In this document: positions 12,104 through 24,590 of the stretch, in pieces | Numbering within the stretch: the stretch's first letter is position 1 | How the letters are laid out: every line of letters starts with the position of its first letter | Assembly (NCBI GenBank): GCA_037178975.1 | Contig: JASJZH010000006.1 | Location: forward strand, 3,410,001-3,474,000 | Direction: 5' to 3' | Length of the DNA stretch: 64,000 bases | DNA from: Oscheius tipulae | Taxonomy: Eukaryota > Nematoda > Chromadorea > Rhabditida > Rhabditidae | Notes under the pieces: model-generated | Databases searched by the model: none | The model's input: only the letters and a program-made list of their open reading frames with translations | Told to the model about the DNA's origin: nothing | Position numbers and translations under genes: made by a program

Positions 12104-15100
12104 CACGACTACCTAAGAAAGATATATTGCGAAATGATAATTTGGGAGAAAATGAGAAAAAAGTAGTAATGTCTTGTAGGAAGGAGGTAGGCAATCACAT
12201 CTATCATTATGAGTGTGGCTCAATTGACTTGCTGATGACGTTGGATAAGGAGAGAGAAACACCGGCTAACTAAGATCGTAACTAGAGATCTTCCTGGAAC
12301 ACATTTCCTTCTCCTCAAATCACTCTTCCTCCTCCAAATGACAAACTATTCAGTCGAGGTGTTACAATAGGAGAGAGAAAGAAATGGGAAAGACCCAAAA
12401 GTTCAAGCGTTGATGCCTTTAAAGGATTCGTTCAAGAGCTGCGTTGGCGATGCCCCCTGTGGGCATAATAGGCAAGGAGTGACACGAATCGGAGTAGACG
12501 GCAATACCTCGCGTCATTCAACTCCTCACAACAAGCAGCGTTCTCATTTAATATGAATTGTTTAATTGAGAACAGGATTGAAGATGTCGTTGGCACAGAG
12601 ATTTGAGCCATTTTAAGTACATTAAAAATGGGGTGGGTCAAGTTTAAGGAAAGAGATCGAGACAGAAGTTTAGTTTTTGAACTTAGTACTGTGTGCAACT
12701 CCAAGAAAAGAGAAATAAAGATTTGAACTTTTCGTAAGTGGGTGGAGTTGAGAATGTGTGGGTTGTAGAACAAGTGCGGGTAATGTAAACGTTTCGGACG
12801 TGAGGGATCTTGGAATGACATGTTTCTGACGTGTCTGCTTCTGACCAACAAGTGCTTTCAAAACCTTACGTAAACTATGTTTCTCTATATAAAAGGACTT
12901 ATCAATTTCCTAGCCTAAAAGCTGAAGACGGTTTTGTAGCCAGGCATTGTTCGAAGTGCTAAACTTTACGACTTTCTAACACATTTTAGTAATGTTATGA
13001 AACAGAAACAATTTCGACATAACCACGGACACGACTAGTTCTAGCTAGGAAAGACTTTTCTTGCCATCACAGAGTAATTTGAATAAGAAAGAAGTAATGG
13101 GCAAAGCTGTCTGATGCGCCAATAATTGCTCTTAGTTTCACACTAGGTGACGTGAAAGTTGTTCCGAATCCGCACTCATGTTAATCTGTCATGATAATTG
13201 ATGAAGAAATGGCGTTCCAAACAGACTTCTCAGAACGTTCGTTCATAAAGGGCCAATGCGTTAGAAGATGACATTATTGACAAGAAAGTCTTCTCCAGAA
13301 ACACATTTCATGATGCAAAACAACTCTAAGTGACAAAGTCTAAATTAAGCCTAAAATTGGGTGAAAGCTAAGCTTCGCGAAGAATCAGAAGCATTCATAG
13401 CAGGTAGAGTGACTGGAGGGTGAATGATTAGACTATGAATATTGTTAGAGGCTCAGTATGTCCTCGCCGCAGCTCGGAGGCACACCTGGCCCTACTACAA
13501 AAATGCTTACGAGTCTCTTTAATATTGAAAGCAGTGAAGCCGAAAAAGACTGACGCCATTCTTACTCGTTTAAATGCACATGTGCTTAAGACAAAGAAAA
13601 CGGATGTACGGGGGCAAAAAAATACATCTTCCTGTGAGGTCCAGACACCCACATTCATTGTCTGACAAAACGTAGCCCGGAAACATAAGTTTAGAATGTC
13701 TTTAATTTGCGTTATTTTGCAGCTGTAAATCGGAAGCGGCTGCAAAAATGCTGAGCAGAGAAGGAATATCCGAGAATATCGTGTTTCCCACATTTTCAAG
13801 TTCACAAATGAGATAGGTGGGAATCTGGTTGGTAGATCCTCATGATAAGATTCGTTGAGAAATTTAAGGAGCACCAAGTTAATATTTGATCTCAAAAAAA
13901 GATAATGTTCATACAAAAATCCGGTTAAACACCACGCAATGATTCTACTGAACTACGGTTTTCTAGACTGATGATAAACAAATAACAAGACTGCTTAACG
14001 GTTGGAGTTAAGTGGTCAGCTGCTAGTTTGATTTGCCTTTGTTCAGCTCGCCGTAATGCTTTTTGCCAGCTGCATAACTGTTGAACCGTGTTGAACAAAA
14101 CTCGTGAATAATTGGCAGTCGAACAACTAAACGCATGTTTACAGTTTGATGCTTACCGCAGCCGTTGAACTCTTAGACTATTTTGGAACCAAGTTCGTCC
14201 TTTTGACCAGATAAAAAGGAAGAAAAAAGCTTTGACTGAAAGGCTCATTTGTGGGACACATTGTGCGAACCGGACGTGATTCCGATGCATCTAAATAAAG
14301 CAGAGCAGAAATACAGCAAAGAGATAATGTCTTGACTTAGTTATCCAGGCACGATATTACGTATTCAAAGAGTCTGAGGAGATTGCGACAGTGCCCAGGC
14401 AAATGATTCTGGGCGTGGGCTGCGGCACAAGCTACGCCTCTTCCTGACTCTAAGAACTTTGAATAAAAAAGAAGCATAAATTGCTGGCAAAGGCGTTTGG
14501 ACAGCCATAGTTTTGTGGATTTTTGATGAGTTAGCACCCCAGTCAATCGCCTAAATGCACCAGGTAATTTATGCATTCGACCATAAAGTTACCGCCAAAT
14601 CGCCGTCTTTACGTAAATGGACTCATTTCCTGTTCCACAGTGTCACTTAGACAGGAGAAAGATCAACAAACATCTGAAGGCAGAAAAGAGCTACAAACAT
14701 TGTTAAGCCACGCAACTCAATTATCAGATCGAGATACGTACCAACGGCTATTCGAGTTAATAAAATGCGGAGAAGCTAAGTGGTCTATTTGGACGACAAC
14801 GTTCTGTGAGTACATTATAAACAATTTTAGGTAAAGCGTCAGGTAAATTCCCAGCACTTCAAGTCTATACGGTACAGGGCCCAATACTCCACAGAGGACA
14901 CAGCCATTTATGACCTTGGATAAAAGCATCCAAAATTACTGAGTTCATTCACCTTAAATGAGAAAATATGTTTTTCTGTCTGTCTTCCGGTAAAAAATGA
15001 GGAAGTACAGCAAATGTGTCGGTGAGGATGCATGAAAGAGCACTTATGCGTGTGGGAGGGACAGAAGGAAGCAACTGCTGAATATTTTCCTACCACACCT

Positions 15101-15843
15101 GTAAGTAATATTCATTTGCAATGCCTCTGGTGGCATGTCAACTATTCGTTGTGAGTGCAGCCAATAAATACAAGTAATGTCCATTTCGCATGACGCTGGT
15201 ATATTATATCAGAAGGGGAGAGAGTCGGCCGGAAACGGGTAAGAATGATTGTGAGAGGTGGAACATCATGACAAATGTGAGCTTTACGACGCCGTTAACT
15301 TTTATTTTAGAGCAAATTACACGAGTTGCAATGAGATTACCAAAAAAAGAATACTAACCGCGTCATCCCTGTCAAATCAAAAGAGCAACGCTGTTCGAGT
15401 AACGCCATTTTAAAGAGCCTGTTCGAAGCTCGGACACTGTGCTCATTTCTAATGGATAGGTTGGGAGGTAGGCAGTGGTTCAAAGATCAGTTACCCGACA
15501 TGTTCTGATTGAATTCTAAGTCCAACAAGTTCAGACAGCGAAGACAAAGACTCAGGATGTTCATTATGAATTCAACCAGTATTCAAACAGAATTCAAAGG
15601 CAATAGTGGTCGAGAGTAAGTGCAGTCCAGTTGAGTATGACATTTGGGCAAAATATACATATCTTAAGGCCTCGTAAGATCATATTTAAAGTTGTGAGAT
15701 GTCGGATAGGAATATTATGTACATAATACCTAGAGTGGAAAAAGAGCTACCCGTAGCTCATTCACAGTTTTCAAAGGCTCATGGAGGAGATAATGCTGAG
15801 GACGAAGCTCACCGGGAATACTAAAATGGGCAAGGGTCAATTT
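12104..15843. other. Intergenic, no gene recognised
   Basis: The right flank of the neuropeptide gene (its promoter side) and the 3' flank of the PAK gene. Long minus-strand open frames at 12432-12851 and 13428-13916 are Phe/Cys/Ser/Leu-rich and have no splice partners or family resemblance. A TATA-like run (tatataaaag, about 12886-12895) has no gene in a matching position. Confidence 0.4.
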
Positions 15844-17865
<2,022 letters not shown>

Positions 17866-18959
17866 CTTATAAAATGTGTTCCTTAAAAAATAAAATTGTA
17901 ATAAAAGAAAAATGTGGATGTTTGTGGTGAATATGCGTCAAACGCGAGAGGCATTAGTAAGAGGTCGTCCGGTGGAAAATACATACGAGCGGCCCATCTG
18001 TTTCGGTTTAAACGCTGTAAACGAGAGGAACCGAATGGAGTTAAATATGAACAACCCAACAGAATTTGTAGCTATTGAACACGATAGGAAGCGAAAATCC
18101 GATATATTGATCTGAAAAGCGGAAAACGATTCTAAAATAAAGGTCTTTGTTACTTTGGCATCAATTATCCTTCGACACTTCTGGAAAAATTACCTCCGAG
18201 AATGTAATCTAAAGAGCATAGTTCTTTAGCTCAAATCATGCTCATTTCCAGGCTACGAGACAACTGAATGTACCCATTAGACGACTTGTTACTCCCGTTA
18301 ATTCTATTGACAGCAGCCTTACAACAGTCTTTATGGCTGAACTCCCGTGGTCTCCAGTAGTTTCCTGAAAAGGACACAGCTCGACTCCTGTTCAGTCTGT
18401 CGAACCCATTAAGCCAAGACCCGATATTAGTCTTCATTCAATCCGTTCTTCTTCACGGTACGCGATTGTAGGTCTGCACCTTCCTGAGGAAACTGATCTT
18501 ATAATCTTGAAGTAGTGGTCTCTATCCTCTGCTACTTTCCCACCATTTTCCAAGGGCGAGCTTAATTTTTCCCGTTCCCTTCGTTTTGCGGAACCTAAAT
18601 ATACGACCAATTAGGCAATTTACGATGTTTGTTTACCCGTGTTTTAATAACTGACTTAGCATAACACAGGAGCTCACACGGTAGGCGCGCAAAATGCGTA
18701 AGCGTCAACATGTGTTTTTCCTGAGCCAATTTTTCTGTATTTATAAATTCTGCAAACCCTTGAGTTAGGTAATCACAGCAACTTAGAACTTGTACAAGTT
18801 TTTAACAACCCAGAACCAAAGTTTAAAAGACCTGTGCTCTCTCGCAGTATGTCTTCAGTGCGAATCGGGTAAAGGGTATGGCTGTATTCTAGGAAACAAG
18901 TTGATTCGAATATCTCTTGCTCTGTTTAAAACTGACAATAAAAACGGTTTTGTTTCAGA
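17866..18959. other. Divergent promoter region
   Basis: Lies between the start of the PAK gene (-) and the start of the chemoreceptor gene (+), so it should carry both promoters. No exon chain was found; the open frames at 17912-18115 and 18790-18978 have no support. Confidence 0.45.
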
Positions 18960-20265
18960 ATGGTTAATGATACAGTAATAGAAGATAGCTATGAAGTAGT
19001 CATATATGGAGCCGCTGTTTTACTAATCACACTTGTATTTCTGTTGCTTTACATACCTATCATAGTGGTAAGCGTGTATCTGAAAACTAACATGTTTTAG
19101 AGCAGATTTTCTTCTACGACAAGGAATTCCGCAAAAGTCCTGCCTATACAATAATGACGCACATTGCTATCACGGATGTAGCTCAACTGGTGATTCACTT
19201 CTACAGTGGAATTCTTGCGGTACTTCAAACGCAACCAATTATGTGGCTTGACAAGGCACGTGTTATTGCTTACAATCTTCCAATTCTCGTTGAAATTCGC
19301 TCCGCCAAAGTGAATTTAAAAATTTTCCTGGTCTTGTACAAAGTACAAAAAAGAATAAATTAGAGCACTGCATGAATAAGACTCATTAAAGAGTTCGGAG
19401 CAAGGGAACAAAGTCTAAAAGCCAATATTTCAGTTTTTCGGTGCTGTTATGACTGGATTATGGTTTTCAATGATATTCTTCACTTTGTTTCTAAACTACA
19501 ACAGGCTGGCAACGATTATGCTTTACAAATATAGGGAGCTCAACACTAAACAGTTTATTCTGGTACTTTGTTTTACTCTTTTTTTCAACAATTTTTCAGT
19601 CGCTTTACGCCGTGTGTTACTTATCTTTTCTTATTCCTTTTGCTCTGAAGCTTTTCCCGGACAATAACTATTTGTTCAATACTGTAAGATCGTCTCCAGA
19701 GGCCTGACACTTACTATTTCAGACATATTTATATTGGGCTCCTCCTTCTACCGATGGCCCAGTTTCCTTTACACAACAAGAAGTATCTAAATATTTGATT
19801 CTGGTAGTCGTCATTAGCTCTATCCTAACATATGTGGCAATTTTCATGTACATAGGTCTTGTGGTAAACAATTTGTTTTCCATCCTTCCCCTGTTTGTTC
19901 AGAGTAACACAAAGTTGACAAAGAGGGAATTTCGGATAACGATTCAAATTTCTCTAGTGGTCGGATATTTCCTGTTTTCGTATTTCTACTGGAAATATGT
20001 GTTATTTAAAGAATTGTTCTGGTCGTTTCTATCCATGTTGGTATGGGTCGTGATGAATGGAATCCATGCAATTATATACCTCATTTTCAACGAGTGGGTC
20101 GTTCTCTATATGAACTCAAAATATAGCTTCAGGCGATTGAGAAAGTCTTTCCTGGGAATCATAACACATGGAAAGATTCCGGACACGTCACAGTCACAAA
20201 ACATGATTCTCGTTGCAAGAATGGTCACAAAAATACATCCAATGCGCACATCAACTATCGGATAA
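18960..20265 (+). CDS. Nematode serpentine (7TM) chemoreceptor, Srt-like
   Basis: Five exons in phase: 18960-19067, 19106-19309, 19434-19562, 19600-19683 and 19723-20265, giving about 355 aa. The start ATG follows TTTCAGA, which fits a trans-splice acceptor. Several hydrophobic segments fit seven membrane helices, including YGAAVLLITLVFLLLYIPII near the N-terminus, then TIMTHIAITDVAQLVIHFYS, SLYAVCYLSFLIPFALKL and LILVVVISSILTYVAIFMYI. The last helix carries GIHAIIYLIFN, like the pocket of Srt/Srx-type receptors, followed by a basic tail. The receptor would sit in sensory cilia and couple to G proteins; the ligand is unknown. The second acceptor (AGAGCAG) is weaker than usual but is needed for frame. 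The class assignment is tentative. Confidence 0.75.
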
Positions 20266-20296
20266 CATTTATTTCAAAGCGTATAGACAAATATTC

Positions 20297-20925
20297 TCAG
20301 TCCTTGTCAAGTCCTAGCTCCTTTTCCTTCTCCTGTAAACATGAGCCGTTGTTTAATGCGGATATAAAAGCTTACCTTAATGTTCTGGTCAATCTTCTTC
20401 AAAGCAGCCACGTCGGCCTCTGTCAGGCCAGCAACATCCTCACTCAGCAACTTCTTCTTGTTTTCGTCGGAGCTCATTAAAAAGTCCATGTTCATCAAAT
20501 GGTTGGTGACCTTCTTGATTGCAGCCTGGACGGCGGGATTCTCCTTTTTAGCCATATCTGTGGCGAACGAATTAACCTTCAAGGTTTTGTCGACCAGCTC
20601 ATCGACAGTTTTCTGAGACTCCTATGTTTTAGTTAGTAGAAACGTTAACCTTTTCAGTCTCGTTGGCATCTTTCAACATGTCCGAGATGATGTGCTTTTT
20701 GTCAGCATCGGATAGAGTGTCATTACCGACAATGTCCAGTACAATCGAGACTCCTTTTCTTTCATTCTCACCAAGACCTTCAAACTCGGCTTTAGCTTCG
20801 TTGGCCTCTTTGATGAGATCCTAATCATTAATGTGGTAAAGAAAAGGACATAAACTAACGCTCATGTCATGTTCGGTAGGAGCAGCGAATGCCGTTGCGG
20901 CCAAAATCAAAAATATGAACCACAT
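20297..20925 (-). CDS. Small secreted helical protein (SXP/FAR-like)
   Basis: Four exons in phase: 20860-20925, 20650-20820, 20376-20621 and 20297-20332, giving 172 aa. Residues 1-15 are a signal peptide (MWFIFLILAATAFAA). The mature chain is lysine- and glutamate-rich and almost wholly helical, with no cysteine; blocks include DLIKEANEAKAEFEGLGENE and KKVTNHLMNMDFLMS. That profile resembles small secreted nematode proteins of the SXP/RAL-2/ANIS-5 (DUF148) and FAR groups, which bind lipids or ions, but I see no diagnostic motif, so the family is a guess. Its stop codon is 31 bp from the stop of the convergent chemoreceptor gene, so the 3' UTRs must overlap or be very short. Confidence 0.75.
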
Positions 20926-22139
20926 CTGCAACTTGAGATTGGTTACTGTAAATAAGAAAACGTCAACCAAACGAGAGAGAGAATGAGAGTACTTTTTGAT
21001 ATTTTTGCCTCGTTTTATAGAAGGTCAAATCGGCTTTGGCAGAACCGGATATCCGTAATTGTCGCAAATCGTTTCACAGACCCTTGTTATTCATGCCGAT
21101 GGATACTCAGCGCACAGTAATCTTTTGTAACGGAAAAACACTGTAAATGACTCATCAAAACCGTCCCAATTTGTCTGGTTTGATCAAAGACCCCTACTTG
21201 ATCGTTGAATATTCGAGGAACAGTTGTGAAGTGTTGTTGGGCAGTAAGCTCATTTGGGAGAAAAGACATTCGTGGAATAGATGTGTATTCCAAGGATGTG
21301 CTCGATAATTATTCTTCTACCTAACTTTAGCTTAAAAAAGTCTGGTATGATGGAATGTGGTTTACAGGGTCATATTTAGCCATTGCCTTCAACGCTCACA
21401 CCAATATTGTAACATTTTTCTTTTTTTGACCATTTTTCTGACCCATCAAAGTGTTCAATCCTCGTCTTCTCATTTTAGTCCTGTTGTATCTATACTATTG
21501 AAATTCATTGGTGACAGTTGCACAAAAAACATCAGCGGCGTGGTAAAATGAATCTCAGAGTTTCGCAAATCTTTTGTCTTATCTTACATCTATAAATTTT
21601 AATTGCCATGTCAGCAGGTCACATTCCCCATTGTCAGCAGACCCTAATTGTGATTTTCATCTATTGATTGCAACATTCGGCCAATTTTCCCAGACACGTA
21701 TCAAGCTGTCATTGGCAATTTGCGCTTCCGTCAAGAATCTTGATATTTTCAACGACTCATTTTTTATCATCCGCTTATCATTCCGCGATTCGGGAAACAG
21801 ATAGTAGCCAGCGCAAGGGCAGAGTACCCTCTAAGTGGCTACCGGTGGTCTGACCCTTCGGCTAGCCAATATGTCTGTCCATTATCTGCGAGCAATCGCA
21901 CCTTGTCTGATCTTACGTAACCTTATCGTTTTCTGTGCTAATTGAGCTCTGCTCGCTGGTACACTGTCTTGTCGTAATGGATAACCTTCATCTCGAAGCG
22001 CAGACTCATAAAAAGCGATATGATCCGAAGACCGTCACAGTCGCTCTGACATTTCTTCCGCAATATTTATCGTTGTTACACCGGCCATGGCACCACTTTC
22101 TTGAGTTTTCGCTACATTCTTACTGATATTATTTTAGCG
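20926..22139. other. Divergent promoter region
   Basis: Between the secreted-protein gene (-) and the methyltransferase gene (+). No exon was found. A ttttatag stretch near 21013-21020 and AT-rich tracts are promoter-like only in a general sense. The sequence right before the ATG at 22140 ends ATTTTAGCG, a likely trans-splice acceptor. Confidence 0.4.
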
Positions 22140-23673
22140 ATGCCTTCCGCTGAACGTCAATTGGTTGAAGCTGTGAGACGTGTTGTCCACACCCGGAACA
22201 TCTGGACAGTGGCTGTCGTATCCAACGAGGGTAACAACAAGTGCGAGTAAGAAATGCACATTTACTGAGAAAAAAAACCCAATTTTTAGTGAGGCTGTAG
22301 TAGATGCCTTTGGTGGTGGAGCGAATGTGACTGTCCGCCATGGTCTTGACAGCATCAACGAGCTTTCGGGTCTTGATGCTCTGATTGTGAGCAACATCCT
22401 CGGCAAAGACGTACTGAACCATGAGGCTCTTGAGAAGTTTGTCAAATACACCTTGAAGGCACTGAAGTTTGGCGGGGTCCTCATCTTCCGCGAAGATCTT
22501 GGTAAAAATTTGTTTGAAGCTATAAGGAAGAGAAACTTAGCTCCTACCAACGATGCTAAGCTTGTGGCTCGTCTAACCAACTTCCTCGACGTTTTCCGCA
22601 GCGACGAAAATGGAAAAAACACTGGATTCGGTTTCTACGCTACCGAGGAAGTGGAAGAGTCGATTCATCGCAGACTCAACTGGCACGACTACTTCTGGAC
22701 CCTGATCAAGAAGGAGTTCCCTCCCACAACCGGGGACAATGTGACTTTTCGGTAAAGTGTCACCATACTAAAACGAAATGGTTTTAGTGATTTCCTTGAC
22801 AAGACCCAATACACGGACGAGGGTATTGGAGCTTATGAATGGATTTTCGGAGACAACTTCATTTCTCCTGGAGGATGGGACCAGAACCTGGCTATTATTA
22901 AGAGATTCAGTGGCTTGTCTGCTGGCAAGAAGATGCTTGACATTGGAGTAGGAATCGGTGGTGGAGCTCGTCAAGTCGCCAGTGTAGGTCTCCTCACGCT
23001 TCCCCATAACTTTTATGTTTAGGAATTTGGAGTCCATGTTCATGGAGTCGATCTCTCCTCCAATATGCTTGCCGTTGCTCTTGACCGTGTTCACAAGGAG
23101 CGCGATACTCGTGTTACCTATGCTATCTGTGACGCTGTCGGATACCACTTTGAGCCCAACACTTACGACTTCATTTTCAGTCGCGATTGCATTCAGCACA
23201 TCGAGGACACTTCCGCTCTATTCTCCGCCATCTTTGTAAGTGTCTTATCTTCACATCTCAGTAAGCAGCTTAGAGAGCTTTGAAACCCGGTGGAGAGGTC
23301 CTGATCACCATGTACGGTGTCGGCTACGGAGAACTGAGTGAGAAGTTCAAGTCCTATGTCGCTCAGAGACAGTATCACTTGAAAAACCTGAAACAAATCG
23401 CCGAGGTTAGTCGAAAATTAATCATTCGAAAAACTCCTTTAGTTTGCCGAAAAAGCTGGCTTCGTCGACGTCTACACCGAGAACTTGACCCCTCGCTTCA
23501 AGGAGATCCTCCATGAGGAGCGCTCGCGCGTGGAAAACAACAAAGAAGAGTTCTTGAGCAAGTTCTCCCAAAAGGAATACGAATCCCTCGTGAACGGATG
23601 GAATTCGAAGCTTCAGTATATCCAAGACGACAACCATAACTGGAATCTATTCTTGGCTCGCAAGCCCTTGTAA
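22140..23673 (+). CDS. pmt-2: Phosphoethanolamine N-methyltransferase, PMT-2 type
   Basis: Six exons in phase: 22140-22246, 22290-22751, 22788-22983, 23023-23235, 23274-23405 and 23443-23673, giving 446 aa. The N-terminal half is a degenerate methyltransferase-like region. The C-terminal half is a complete class I SAM methyltransferase: [14 protein letters not shown] (phosphobase-binding signature), [15 protein letters not shown] (SAM motif I), SRDCIQHI, then [13 protein letters not shown]. This matches nematode PMT-2, which performs the second and third methylations from phospho-monomethylethanolamine to phosphocholine, working with a separate PMT-1. Known from the family: the route is absent in mammals and essential in worms. 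The fifth exon's acceptor (GCAGCTTAG) was chosen to keep frame. Tail signals AATAAG and GATTAAAG follow at about 23721-23740. Confidence 0.93.
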
Positions 23674-24590
23674 ATCCTCCCATACACCCTCTAGAATGCC
23701 CTATCTTTTTGCATGTTCAGAATAAGATTCTTTTGATTAAAGATTTTTACTCTCGAGAAGTAAAAGAAGGTGACACGAACGAGTTTTTAGGGCAAAAACC
23801 ATGTTTGCCAGTTGCTTTTCGCCAGTCTGATTTCCTCGCGTCTCCATTTTGACCACTACATTTACGACAAGCGCAACCATTTTCACATTCTTTTGCAACG
23901 TCTAATTGGACGGTTTCAGTTCGGTAACTCAGCCAGCTGGAAATTAAAACTCTGTTTTGTGTTCGCTTCTCATTCCGCACTGTTTTTAAAACCTATCCGT
24001 AACAACCAATTGTTCGAATGATTCATTTTGTGGTTCTGATAGAAGGAACCCAAGGGGAGTGATAAACAAGAATTTCAAGGATACCCAAGGTGAGCGCTGT
24101 TCTCGGCTGGTTCAGTTGTTAAATTGGATTAACTTCGGTCTACCCGTTCGTTTCAGTATTAGGACCACCTTTTGCAAAGTAGCAATCTGTGCCAGTTGGA
24201 CCATTAGTGATAAAATGGTTTTGGTACTCTTGTTCTTCCAACGTCACCGATTACTCATTTCGTCTTTGCGGCCTTCAACAAATCATTGTAACCGACTTGT
24301 CGGAGAGCACCTAAGTAGGGAGAACAAAACGAAAGAGAAGCAGATTCATTCGACCCTCATTTAACAACTGCGGTCCTCATAGACAAGATATGATGCATAT
24401 GACTATCCCGATCCTCCTATTGATTTACTTTTCGCGAAAAAAGCAGTTAACTTTGATAAGATGACCGCGCGGGGGCAGAATCAATTCGAGATCAGCGATT
24501 CGTCTTTGATTTTGTTCGCCGACAGACGTTTGAATCTCACCTTAGCTGTCAATACCCTCGAACGTAAACTTCCAGTGTTGAACCGAAACC
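23674..24590. other. Intergenic; pmt-2 3' end and next gene's promoter
   Basis: AATAAG (23721-23726) and a nearby GATTAAAG are the probable cleavage signals of the methyltransferase gene. The rest should hold the promoter of the gene starting at 24591. The open frame at 24059-24364 has no splice or family support. Confidence 0.45.

Noticed and set aside
12432-12851. 139-codon minus-strand open frame
   Set aside because: Same reasons as above; it sits upstream of the neuropeptide gene without a supported start or exon chain.
12886-12895. TATA-box-like tatataaaag on plus strand
   Set aside because: No plus-strand gene starts within 6 kb downstream, so a promoter role is not supported.
13428-13916. 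162-codon minus-strand open frame
   Set aside because: No splice sites, no homology recognised, and a Phe/Cys/Arg composition typical of noncoding sequence; a frame this long is not surprising in 64 kb.
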